Translations under genes and position numbers: made by a program | Part shown: in pieces, positions 1 through 8,254 of the stretch | How positions within the stretch are numbered: the first letter of the stretch is position 1 | Layout of the letters: each line of letters opens with the position of its first letter | Notes under the pieces: model-generated | The model's input: the letters and a program-made list of their open reading frames with translations, nothing else | What the model was told of the DNA's origin: nothing | Database searches by the model: none | Assembly: GCF_036322805.1 (NCBI RefSeq) | Contig: NZ_AP027272.1 | Coordinates: 2,728,001-2,792,000 of the forward strand | From: Planctobacterium marinum | GTDB taxonomy: Bacteria > Pseudomonadota > Gammaproteobacteria > Enterobacterales > Alteromonadaceae | Length of the DNA stretch: 64,000 nucleotides | Direction of reading: 5' to 3'

Positions 1-699
1 TTTGAGTATTCCAGTAAACCCAACTTTATCGGGATAGTTGCCCATTTGAAAATCGGATTACCTATCGGGTTTGCGTTGCTTTTTGAAGTAACGCTCTTTT
101 CAGTCATCGCTTTGTTACTGTCTCCTCTGGGTGCCAAGATTGTTGCTTCTCATCAAATTGCCCTTAATGTATCCGGCGTATTATTCATGGTACCGCTGAG
201 TATTGGTCTTGCCGTGACAATTCGCATTGGCTACTTACTGGGCGAAAATCGAGATAGTAGTGCCAAAGATGCCAGTTACACTGCTGTTGCCATGGGACTG
301 GGTTTTGCCACCATCAATGCATTAATATCTGTACTGCTGCGTTATCAACTTGCAGGGCTATATAGTACAGAAACAGACGTGATTAATATGGCAGCAGATT
401 TATTGCTCTTAGCTGCTATTTTTCAGTTTTCTGACGCAGTACAGGTCATTGGGGGCTGTATTCTAAGAGGTTATAAAGATACCAAAGCCATGCTGATCAT
501 TACTATCTGCTCTTACTGGGGAGTAGGTTTAACCTTGGGTTACATGCTGGCGATGACAGACATCATAGTACCGGCAATGGCTGCCGCGGGATTCTGGGTT
601 GGAATAATACTAGGACTGACAGTTGCGGCCATTTTGTTGAGTTTACGGATCCGCTTTATTCAGAAACATCTACCACAAGATGGTAATCAAAGTGTGTAA
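1..699 (+). CDS. MATE family efflux transporter, C-terminal part (5' end outside window)
   Basis: The reading frame is open from the first base, so the gene starts before the window; what is visible is roughly the last 230 residues. Hydrophobic segments alternate with short loops, and the stretch KIGLPIGFALLFEV followed by ASHQIALN resembles the second half of MATE (NorM/DinF type) drug:cation antiporters, where such a helix pair begins the C-terminal bundle. Members of the family sit in the inner membrane and export cationic drugs or metabolites using a Na+ or H+ gradient. The TTG at position 46 is not a credible start because the frame continues upstream. No terminator hairpin is evident after the stop. 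The substrate cannot be predicted. Confidence 0.88.
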   Translation, partial: FEYSSKPNFIGIVAHLKIGLPIGFALLFEVTLFSVIALLLSPLGAKIVASHQIALNVSGVLFMVPLSIGLAVTIRIGYLLGENRDSSAKDASYTAVAMGLGFATINALISVLLRYQLAGLYSTETDVINMAADLLLLAAIFQFSDAVQVIGGCILRGYKDTKAMLIITICSYWGVGLTLGYMLAMTDIIVPAMAAAGFWVGIILGLTVAAILLSLRIRFIQKHLPQDGNQSV

Positions 700-790
700 C
701 TATAGACCTTTGTATTATTGAGTAATTCTGAAGCAGGACTAGTATTAGTAATCAAGCACCTCTATCTGGTAGACAATTCAGGAGAAATAG

Positions 791-1705
791 ATGACTACTA
801 CCAAAGTACTGCCTGTTAAACTCTCTCATCACTTCACTCTCATACTGTTATCCTTGCTCGTGCTCTTTAGCACGCAATCGATGGCCTCCCCTACTGCCGC
901 CGAATATGGAACGGTACTGAACCTGTCTGGTAAGCAACGCATGCTATCGCAAAAGATGAGCAAAGAAGTGATGCTGGTAGCGCTTGAGGTGGATAAAGCC
1001 GCCAATATTGAGAACCTTAAAAATACCGCAGCACTTTTTGATAAGACCCTAAAAGGCTTACGTAGCGGTGATGCGGATCTGGGCTTACCGGCCACTTCTG
1101 CAAAACGCATCTTGCGTCAACTTGATAAAGTAGACGCAATTTGGGCCGACTTCTATCCAACAATTCAAGCAATTGTATCCAGTGGTAGTGTTACCGCAGA
1201 ACAAGTAGCCACCATTGCAGCGAAAAACCTGCCACTGTTGAAACAAATGAACAAAGCGGTTGGCGCTTACGAAAAAGACGCGGCAAAAAATGGCTTATCC
1301 AAAGATCCTGGGCTTGCGGCAACATTAAATCTGTCGGGTAAGCAGCGTATGCTCACCCAAAAAATGAGTAAAGAATTTTTGTTGGTAGCTTACGGGCACA
1401 ATGTAGAAGAAAACAAACTGAATTTATTAGAAACCTTTACGCTGTTTGACCGAACTCTAAAAGGGCTTGTGTCTGGCGATGAGGTTTTGGGCTTGCCCGG
1501 TACCAGCGATGCAACCATCGTTGCTCAGCTAAAAGTGGTAGAAGGCTTGTGGCAAGATTTCAAACCGCAAGTAAGCGCAGCATCTGAAGCCGCATCTAGT
1601 GGCGTGAGTAGCGAGCAAGTGAGTAAAATTGCTAGCAGCAACTTGCCACTACTTAAAGAGATGAACAAGGCAGTGGGCATGTATGAAGCTCAGGCGGCAA
1701 AATAA
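791..1705 (+). CDS. Secreted protein with two PilJ-type (NarX-like P-box) sensor domains
   Basis: 304 residues with a signal peptide (hydrophobic residues about 14-30, likely cleavage after SMA near residue 32) and no further membrane segment, so probably periplasmic. The mature part is an internal duplication: LNLSGKQRMLSQKMSKE at residues 43-59 recurs almost unchanged at 179-195, each followed by a similar helical stretch containing LFDKTLKGL or LFDRTLKGL and ending in LPLLK(Q/E)MNKAVG. This is the type IV pili methyl-accepting chemotaxis transducer N-terminal (PilJ) domain, whose Gly-x-x-Arg-Met motif resembles the nitrate-binding P-box of NarX/NarQ. A Shine-Dalgarno-like AGGAGA lies upstream of the ATG. 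A chemoreceptor gene follows 103 bp downstream on the same strand, so it may act as a soluble ligand-binding partner; that role is inference. Confidence 0.85.
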   Translation: MTTTKVLPVKLSHHFTLILLSLLVLFSTQSMASPTAAEYGTVLNLSGKQRMLSQKMSKEVMLVALEVDKAANIENLKNTAALFDKTLKGLRSGDADLGLPATSAKRILRQLDKVDAIWADFYPTIQAIVSSGSVTAEQVATIAAKNLPLLKQMNKAVGAYEKDAAKNGLSKDPGLAATLNLSGKQRMLTQKMSKEFLLVAYGHNVEENKLNLLETFTLFDRTLKGLVSGDEVLGLPGTSDATIVAQLKVVEGLWQDFKPQVSAASEAASSGVSSEQVSKIASSNLPLLKEMNKAVGMYEAQAAK

Positions 1706-1730
1706 TTCGGTTTATCAATGACTACGAAAA

Positions 1731-1800
1731 CCGGGCTTTCTGCACAGAAAGCACGTATGCTTTTCAGAACACAACTAATATTTGTAAAACCCTAGCCCGG
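1731..1800 (+). promoter_or_regulatory. Intercistronic RNA structure before the chemoreceptor gene
   Basis: The gap between the PilJ-domain gene and the chemoreceptor contains a perfect 18-nt palindrome at 1735-1752 (8-bp arms, GCTTTCTG paired with CAGAAAGC). CCGGGCT at 1731-1737 can alternatively pair with AGCCCGG at 1794-1800, which ends only eight bases before the downstream ATG. Neither arm is followed by a T-run, so this is not a clear terminator. It may modulate translation or mark an mRNA end; function is inferred. Confidence 0.35.
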
Positions 1801-1808
1801 ACAATTTT

Positions 1809-4800
1809 ATGGAACTTATCAATCAAGTAGCGGCAAAATTTACAATAAAAACCAAGCTATTGGGCGTTGCAGGAGTTATCTCTGCTGCGCTCATCGTTGT
1901 ATTGGCGGTTTCCTATTTGTCCTTCAGCGGTTTACTTAGCGGCTTTGATGGCGTGCAGCAACAAGCGAAGCAAGGTGTATCCAGTGCCAAAACCACTGAA
2001 CAAACCATTTTCGAAGTTGATAACAACCTGACACAAATGTCTCAAGAGATGCAAGCACTGGTGGCGGACATTCAGCGCACCAATCAAAACGTAAAGATTC
2101 TTGAGCGCAAAATACAAGGTTTTGCCGCTTCTCAAATTGAAATAATGGAAGTGCTGGAAGAAGTCACGGCCGAAATGGAAGAAAGTGATGCCCTCTATGA
2201 GCTTGAAGATCTCAGCGACACGGTAACCGACATTGAAGGCACCATTCGTCGGGAGGGCTTGGTTGGCCTTGCAAATACCGTCAAAGAGATGATTAGCTTC
2301 AGCCAAGACCTGGAGCAAAAAGTCGAAGTACTGGCCGGACTTTCTGCAGAGTTAAAAGAAGGCAGCGAACTGGCCAGTAGTGTGGTAATCAGTAATACTG
2401 AAATCAGTGCTCAGGTTACCGGGTTTGGTAATAATATTGAAACATCCAGTAATTCACTTATCGTACTGTTGCTTGTTGTCATTGTAGCAGTGGTGCTCAT
2501 TCTGCTACTTTTAACCAATACCATCATTGCCCCGCTTAGCAAAGCCAGTCTCGCAGCTGATAATATCGCCAATGGCGACTTGAACAGTGATATTCAGGTG
2601 TCCGGGCGCGACGAAATCGCGCAACTACTAGCTGCCATGGCAAAGATGCAAAACAATCTGCGCCAGGTCATCGAGAGTGATATCCAAAATCTGGTTAAAG
2701 CCACCAAACAAGGCGATCTGAGTCAGCGTATTTCTGTGCAAAATAAAGCAGGTTGCTACAAAGACTTGTCCGAAGGCATCAATGATTTGGTAGATACCTC
2801 CAGCGCAATTATAGGTGATACCAGTCGGGTTATTGAAGCTCTGGCGGAAGGCGATCTCAACCAAACTATCACCCGCAATTATCACGGCGAATTCCACAAT
2901 CTAAAAGAAAACGCGAATGCTACCATCAATAAACTTAAAACCGTGGTGGAAGGTGACATTCAGACTCTGGTAAACAAGGCTGAGCAAGGTGATTTGAGCA
3001 GTCGAATTGACCTTAAAGACAAGCAAGGTTTTTACAAAACATTGAGTAGCGGTATCAATTCGGTTGTAAACAACAGTGAGGACATCATTTCAGAAACCTC
3101 CATTATTTTTGGTGCCATGGCAAAAGGCGATCTTTCAGAGCGCATAGATAAGCCTTACAAAGGCTCTTTCCTGCAGCTGAAAAACGACGCCAACAATACC
3201 CTGAATAAACTTGAAGCAGTGATTGAGGGAGATATCCAACACCTGGTCAGTGCAGCGCAAAAAGGCGACTTGAGCAACCGCATTCCACTTGATGACAAAC
3301 AAGGTTTTTTCCTGTCTTTAAGTGAAGGCATCAACGATCTGGTTAACAGCAGTGAGAGCATTGTTAATGACACAGGCCGGGTACTGAGCGCACTGGCTTC
3401 TGGGGATCTCGATCAGCAAATTGACGGCGAATATCAGGGAGCCTTTGATGCCCTGAAACAAGATGCCAATGCCACCACCAAGAAACTTAAAAAAGTCATT
3501 GAACAAGATATTCAAACAATCGTAAATCAGGCGAGAAACGGTAACCTCAGTGAAAGAATAGGCCTGGAGGATAAAGACGGTTTTTACGCTGAGCTTTCCA
3601 ATGGCATCAACGACATAGTTGCCACCAGTGATCGAGTGGTGAAAGACACAGTTAACGTCTTCTCTGCGCTTTCCAGAGGTGACCTCAGTCAGACTATCGA
3701 GCATGAATATCGCGGTGATTTTGATGTTCTGAAGCAAGACGCGAATGCCACGACAGAAAAACTCAAAACCGTGATAGAAGGCGATATTCAAAATATTGTT
3801 AGTGCTGCCAATGAAGGTAACCTGGCCAATCGCATTAACCTGGACAATAAAACTGGCTTTTTCAAAACCCTCAGCCAAGGCATTAACCAATTAGTTGATG
3901 TCAACGATCGCATTATTAACGAATCAGCATTGGTGGCTAAAGCCCTCGCGCAAGGTGATTTGACCAAAAGCATACAGGGCGACTATCAAGGCCTGTTCAA
4001 TGAGCTCAAGCAAGACATTAATCAATCGGTAGCTAATATCAGCAATATCGTTGAAGAAATCCGTATCACTGCCACATCGGTCAGTAGCGGCGCCAATGAG
4101 ATATCCAGCGGCAACAACGATTTAAGCGACCGTACACAGTCTCAAGCAGCTTCACTGGAAGAAACCAACGCCACCATGAAGGAATTAATGGAGCGTGTAG
4201 CTAACACCGCCAATGCTTCAAAGGATTCTGCACACATGGCACAAAACGCCACAAGTATCGCTGAGCAAGGGGGCAACGTCGTTACCAATGCGGTGCAAGC
4301 TATGCAGCAGATTGATGAATCCAGCCGTAAAATATCTGACATTATCGGTGTTATCGATGAAATCGCTTTTCAAACCAACCTACTGGCTCTAAATGCCGCG
4401 GTAGAGGCTGCGCGAGCCGGTGAATCCGGTCGTGGTTTTTCGGTTGTAGCCTCTGAAGTACGCAGTCTGGCGCAACGTTCAGCACAAGCCGCAAGAGAAA
4501 TTAAAGGTTTAATTATTGAAAGTGGCAATAAGGTAGATGAAGGCTCGACCCTGGTGAATAAAGCCGGTGACACCTTAAAAGACATTGTAGAGTCTATTAG
4601 TTCCGTAAACGGTGCCATAACCGACATCAGTCAGGATGCAATGGATCAGCGCCACGGTATTGAGCAGATATTCCAGGCCATCAACGATATGGACGATGCC
4701 ACCCAGCGCAATGCAGCCTTGGTGGAAGAAGTCAGTACCGCCAGTACCTCTCTAAATGAAACGGCCAATCAACTGCTGGGATTGGTAGCTACCTTTAAGA

Positions 4801-4877
4801 TTTCTGAAGAAGAAGTGTTGCAGGCGTCAAATGACGTAGTCGATTTCTCTGAAGATGAAGACTGGAGTGCGCTGTAA
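1809..4877 (+). CDS. Methyl-accepting chemotaxis protein with an 11-unit poly-HAMP array
   Basis: 1022 residues. A first transmembrane helix (about 17-38) and a second (about 216-238) bracket a periplasmic coiled-coil region of about 175 residues with no recognisable ligand domain. One canonical HAMP domain follows (about 241-290), then five di-HAMP repeats of exactly 92 residues each (291-750), with alternating units carrying GDLSxRI...GF..LS.GIN and GDL..I...Y.G.F..LK.DAN. The C-terminus is a classical receptor signalling hairpin with the conserved tip from about 848 to 900 (IDEIAFQTNLLALNAAVEAA), where CheA and CheW bind. There is no C-terminal NWETF-type pentapeptide for CheR/CheB tethering. 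The gene probably works with the adjacent secreted PilJ-domain protein. The length is about twice that of a standard receptor, due to the HAMP array. Confidence 0.93.
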   Translation: MELINQVAAKFTIKTKLLGVAGVISAALIVVLAVSYLSFSGLLSGFDGVQQQAKQGVSSAKTTEQTIFEVDNNLTQMSQEMQALVADIQRTNQNVKILERKIQGFAASQIEIMEVLEEVTAEMEESDALYELEDLSDTVTDIEGTIRREGLVGLANTVKEMISFSQDLEQKVEVLAGLSAELKEGSELASSVVISNTEISAQVTGFGNNIETSSNSLIVLLLVVIVAVVLILLLLTNTIIAPLSKASLAADNIANGDLNSDIQVSGRDEIAQLLAAMAKMQNNLRQVIESDIQNLVKATKQGDLSQRISVQNKAGCYKDLSEGINDLVDTSSAIIGDTSRVIEALAEGDLNQTITRNYHGEFHNLKENANATINKLKTVVEGDIQTLVNKAEQGDLSSRIDLKDKQGFYKTLSSGINSVVNNSEDIISETSIIFGAMAKGDLSERIDKPYKGSFLQLKNDANNTLNKLEAVIEGDIQHLVSAAQKGDLSNRIPLDDKQGFFLSLSEGINDLVNSSESIVNDTGRVLSALASGDLDQQIDGEYQGAFDALKQDANATTKKLKKVIEQDIQTIVNQARNGNLSERIGLEDKDGFYAELSNGINDIVATSDRVVKDTVNVFSALSRGDLSQTIEHEYRGDFDVLKQDANATTEKLKTVIEGDIQNIVSAANEGNLANRINLDNKTGFFKTLSQGINQLVDVNDRIINESALVAKALAQGDLTKSIQGDYQGLFNELKQDINQSVANISNIVEEIRITATSVSSGANEISSGNNDLSDRTQSQAASLEETNATMKELMERVANTANASKDSAHMAQNATSIAEQGGNVVTNAVQAMQQIDESSRKISDIIGVIDEIAFQTNLLALNAAVEAARAGESGRGFSVVASEVRSLAQRSAQAAREIKGLIIESGNKVDEGSTLVNKAGDTLKDIVESISSVNGAITDISQDAMDQRHGIEQIFQAINDMDDATQRNAALVEEVSTASTSLNETANQLLGLVATFKISEEEVLQASNDVVDFSEDEDWSAL
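2679..4058 (+). repeat. Five in-frame 276-bp tandem repeats (di-HAMP units)
   Basis: The codons for the Asp of each D-I-Q motif fall at 2679, 2955, 3231, 3507 and 3783, exactly 276 bp apart, and the last unit ends about 4058. There is no indel across 1380 bp although the units differ at many bases. Each unit encodes two HAMP domains. The register shows that length is constrained by helix-bundle stacking. Confidence 0.9.
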
Positions 4878-4903
4878 GCGCACTCCACAATAATGCAGTG
4901 TGG

Positions 4904-7171
4904 TTAAACCTGCATATGTTTATTGACGGGTAAATCGCGAATTCGCTTACCGGATGCGTGGTAAATGGCATTGGTTATGGCCGCTGCCACTGGCGGCGTG
5001 CCCGGCTCCCCGACTCCGCCCGGCACCTCTTCCGACTCCACGATATGCGTCACTATCTCGGGACACTGATTGATTCTCAGTACGGGATAATCATGGTAGT
5101 TGGATTGTTGCACTTTACCTTCTTTAAAACTGATTTCCCCCATTAAGGCTATCGACAATCCAAAAATCATGGAGCCCTCTTGTTGGGCTTTTACTCGATC
5201 CGGATTCACCACGGTACCGGCATCAATAGTAGAGTGCATTTCTAGTACCGTCACCTTATTGTTTTCCACCCTGACTTTCGCTGCAACGGCAACATAACTG
5301 ACAAAGCTGCGATGCACGCTGATACCCCAGGCTTCGTTTTCTGCCGTTGGCTTATCGGCACCAGACTGTTTAATAACATCATTTAAACAGTGCTTCAGGC
5401 GTTTGGTACTCACCGGATGGACTTCCAGAGGATCACCATAATTGGCATACTCAAAACCTTGCTCTTTAGGATCGACATTTCGATCTGAGCCGATTAACTC
5501 CATCCACATTTCCGGTGTCGATTTCTTTGCTGCGACAGCGACTTCATCAACAAAGGAACCAAGGGCAAAAGCATGTTGAATGTTGCACACCGAACGCACC
5601 CAGCCAATCCGCGCATGCGCTGTAGCCTGATGAGATTCACAGGACAAATCAGCAAGTTCAAATGGCACATCGCCAAAGCCCAAAGACAATTCCCAAGATT
5701 GAGGCTCATTGGCACTGCCACTGAAGGTCCAGCCAATGCTGGGATAGGCTGCTCGTTGGACCCAACCTTGTACCTTGCCATCTTCACCAAGACCGGCTTC
5801 GAAGTGCTGGGCACTAACAGAATGGTAGTAGCTATTTTGGATATCATCCTCACGGCTCCAAACCACTTTAACAGGCTTGCCGCTGTGCTTAGCGAGAATT
5901 GCAGCCTCGACTGAAAAATCCGGTTTAGATTTACGTCCAAAGCCACCACCTAACAGCGTCACATGCACTGTTACGTTTGCAGGTTCAATACCCAATACTT
6001 GTGCTACTGTGTTTTGCGTCGCTTGTGGTGTTTGGGTACAGGCCCAGATTTCCACTGAGCCATCTTTGAATACGGCGGTTGCCGCAGGTGGCTCCATCGG
6101 CGCGTGGGCCAGATAAGGAACGGAATAAGCAGCACTTATTTTACTTTTGGCGGTGTCAATTTTTGCGTAGGCATCACCAGCGCTTCTCTGTACTTTGCCT
6201 TTTGTTTTAACTCTTTCTTGTAACTGCGCGAGGAATTCCGCTGAATCATGGGATTGATTGTCATGCTCAGTCCAGGTTATACCCAGCTTTTTGGCGCCCT
6301 GCTGAGCTGCCCATGTGTTGTTTGCTAAAACTGCAACCCCAGGCAGAGAGTTAAAACCTACCGGAAAGCTGCGTTCCGGCATCTGGAAGACATCCACGAC
6401 ACCGGCGGTTGCAAGCGCTGCGTCTTTATCCACTGAGGCAACGTTAGCACCAATAACAGGTGCACGCACAATACTGGCATACAGCATTCCCGGCAATTGC
6501 ACATCTTGTCCAAATTCAGTCGCCCCGGTTTGAATGGCTTGCATATCCACCAAAGGAAGCCCTTTTCCGATGTAGTTAAATTCACTCTTCTTTTTGAATT
6601 TAAGTTGCGCGACATCTGGCGCAGTAAGCTGACTTGCCGCGCTGGCGACCTCGCCAAAGCTCAGGGATTTGCCCGAAGTGTGCACCAGCCGATGCTGTTT
6701 CGCACTGACTTCGGACACCGGCACACCCCATTGGTTCGCAGCGGCTTGTTGTAGCATCGCCTTGGCAGAGGCCCCCATTTCCCGCATGGTTTGATAGAAA
6801 TGACGAATAGAGCGCGAGCCATCAGTGTTTTGACTGCCGTAACGCGCGTCTGCAAGCCCCTGTATGACATTGACCTGTTGCCAGTCTGCTTCCAGTTCAT
6901 CGGCCAAAACCTGAGGTAAGGAGGTGCGAATACCCTGCCCCATTTCTGATCTATGACAGACAATATTGACCGCACCAGTTTCCTCTATGCTGACAAATAA
7001 GTTCACCTTGCCATCGCCGGTTTCTGCCGCTCTCAGTGGCGACAAATTAGGTAAACTCACTCCCAGCACTAACGCCGAAGAAGAAATACCAAAGGCCTTC
7101 AAAAAACCGCGACGACTGACATTGTGCAGAACACTAACAGATTTTGCTTGTTGTAATTGTTCGATAAACAT
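4904..7171 (-). CDS. Molybdopterin-binding subunit of a molybdenum hydroxylase (isoquinoline 1-oxidoreductase beta-like), Tat-exported
   Basis: About 755 residues from the ATG at 7171, chosen because GGAGG lies just upstream and the start overlaps the stop of the preceding gene by one base (TAATG); a longer in-frame start at 7243 would run into that gene. The N-terminus has a twin-arginine signal (SRRGFLKAFG followed by a hydrophobic stretch), so the enzyme is exported folded. GGGFGRKS and the C-terminal GVGEPGTPP are the molybdopterin contacts and the catalytic Glu region of the xanthine oxidase superfamily. The arrangement of a 2Fe-2S subunit plus a large subunit without a FAD subunit matches isoquinoline 1-oxidoreductase and aldehyde dehydrogenases of that type, which pass electrons to cytochromes or azurin. 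The substrate is unknown. Confidence 0.9.
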   Translation of the reverse strand: MFIEQLQQAKSVSVLHNVSRRGFLKAFGISSSALVLGVSLPNLSPLRAAETGDGKVNLFVSIEETGAVNIVCHRSEMGQGIRTSLPQVLADELEADWQQVNVIQGLADARYGSQNTDGSRSIRHFYQTMREMGASAKAMLQQAAANQWGVPVSEVSAKQHRLVHTSGKSLSFGEVASAASQLTAPDVAQLKFKKKSEFNYIGKGLPLVDMQAIQTGATEFGQDVQLPGMLYASIVRAPVIGANVASVDKDAALATAGVVDVFQMPERSFPVGFNSLPGVAVLANNTWAAQQGAKKLGITWTEHDNQSHDSAEFLAQLQERVKTKGKVQRSAGDAYAKIDTAKSKISAAYSVPYLAHAPMEPPAATAVFKDGSVEIWACTQTPQATQNTVAQVLGIEPANVTVHVTLLGGGFGRKSKPDFSVEAAILAKHSGKPVKVVWSREDDIQNSYYHSVSAQHFEAGLGEDGKVQGWVQRAAYPSIGWTFSGSANEPQSWELSLGFGDVPFELADLSCESHQATAHARIGWVRSVCNIQHAFALGSFVDEVAVAAKKSTPEMWMELIGSDRNVDPKEQGFEYANYGDPLEVHPVSTKRLKHCLNDVIKQSGADKPTAENEAWGISVHRSFVSYVAVAAKVRVENNKVTVLEMHSTIDAGTVVNPDRVKAQQEGSMIFGLSIALMGEISFKEGKVQQSNYHDYPVLRINQCPEIVTHIVESEEVPGGVGEPGTPPVAAAITNAIYHASGKRIRDLPVNKHMQV

Positions 7172-7632
7172 TACTTCACCTCCACAAATTTCGCCGCAGA
7201 CTTTATGGCAGCCTTGATACGAGGATAAGTACCGCAACGACATATATTGCCCTGCATATAACTGTCGATTTCCGCATCATCAGGTGATGGATTCGAAGCT
7301 AATAAGGCCGCTGCAGACATCATTTGTCCTGACTGACAATAACCACATTGAGGTACCTTGTGTTCAGCCCACGCTTGCTGCACAGGGTGGCTGGCGTCTT
7401 TGCTCAAGCCTTCAATGGTGGTTACTGATTTACCAGCGACAACAGAGACAGGCGTCGCACAAGAGCGAATGGGCTGACCATCCATGTGCACGGTACAAGC
7501 ACCACAAACCCCAAGGCCACAGCCGTATTTTGTGCCTGTCATTTGCAATAGATCGCGGATCACCCACAATAGTGGCATGTCGGCTTCGGCATCCACCTGC
7601 GTGGATTTACCGTTCAGGGTAAATGTAATCAT
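7171..7632 (-). CDS. 2Fe-2S subunit of a molybdenum hydroxylase (isoquinoline 1-oxidoreductase alpha-like)
   Basis: 153 residues, the usual length for this small subunit. The plant-type ferredoxin motif [15 protein letters not shown] and the second cluster motif [10 protein letters not shown]...[11 protein letters not shown] supply the eight cysteines for the two 2Fe-2S centres. It relays electrons from the molybdopterin subunit encoded directly downstream, with which it overlaps by one base; it also overlaps the preceding cofactor gene by four bases (ATGA). The tight overlaps imply translational coupling. It has no signal peptide of its own and would be carried across the membrane with its Tat-signal partner, as known for this family. 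Confidence 0.93.
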   Translation of the reverse strand: MITFTLNGKSTQVDAEADMPLLWVIRDLLQMTGTKYGCGLGVCGACTVHMDGQPIRSCATPVSVVAGKSVTTIEGLSKDASHPVQQAWAEHKVPQCGYCQSGQMMSAAALLASNPSPDDAEIDSYMQGNICRCGTYPRIKAAIKSAAKFVEVK

Positions 7633-8246
7633 GCTTTGTCCTTCTTAGTTTGTTGCCAGCGGCTCAAATCTTGTTGTGTATCGATATCAAATTCACCGTG
7701 CGCCATCGGCACAGTGAGTACTCGTTGTGAAAAGTCGGGATGATTCAGGAACTGGCCCGCCCCTTTATCTCCACTAAGATTGCGCAATAAAGCATAGTCG
7801 CTTGCGGGAAAAATTGCAGGAACTGCGTTCTTATCCGCGTACTTTGCGCAAACAATTGTTTCCGGATGCATACGGCTTTGCTGCAATAATAGATTGATAT
7901 CTCGTAAATCGATATCAGGCTGATCTGCAAGCATAATCAAAATATGCGAGCGCTGTGCGAGCATTTCCACCCCACCGCGAATACTCGCTGAAATTCCCTC
8001 GTGCCAATTATTAACTTCCAGTAAATCGACATTTTCTGGCACTGCGATCGCCGCTTTTATGACATTCGCATTGGCCCCCAAAGTCACTAAACGAGTATGG
8101 CACTCAAGACGGGAAAGAAGAGACAAAGAGTGTTGCAACATGTGTTTACCGTCCAAGGACGATAATTGCTTTATTCCAGCAAAGCGACGACTCTCACCAG
8201 CGGCTAACAATAGTGCACCAAGCTGATATTTTTTGTCTCTATTCAT
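7629..8246 (-). CDS. Molybdenum cofactor cytidylyltransferase-like protein (MocA/MobA-like NTP transferase)
   Basis: 205 residues with the nucleotidyltransferase start [19 protein letters not shown], matching the LxAGxSxRxGxxK signature of MobA/MocA proteins, and a later MLADQPDI that provides the metal-binding Asp. MocA converts molybdopterin to the cytosine dinucleotide form used by xanthine-oxidase-type hydroxylases, which fits its position between the xdhC-like gene (8-bp gap) and the hydroxylase subunits (4-bp overlap). Whether it transfers CMP or GMP is inferred from context only. Confidence 0.87.
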   Translation of the reverse strand: MNRDKKYQLGALLLAAGESRRFAGIKQLSSLDGKHMLQHSLSLLSRLECHTRLVTLGANANVIKAAIAVPENVDLLEVNNWHEGISASIRGGVEMLAQRSHILIMLADQPDIDLRDINLLLQQSRMHPETIVCAKYADKNAVPAIFPASDYALLRNLSGDKGAGQFLNHPDFSQRVLTVPMAHGEFDIDTQQDLSRWQQTKKDKA

Positions 8247-8254
8247 CTGGGTAT

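Noticed and set aside
3318-3890. A 190-codon open frame on the minus strand inside the chemoreceptor gene, with other antisense frames nearby
   Set aside because: It follows the repeated HAMP sequence on the opposite strand and has no ribosome-binding site or family signature; a shadow of the real gene.
4904-7243. A longer start at 7243 for the molybdopterin subunit
   Set aside because: It would overlap the 2Fe-2S gene by 24 codons; the ATG at 7171 has GGAGG and a one-base overlap.
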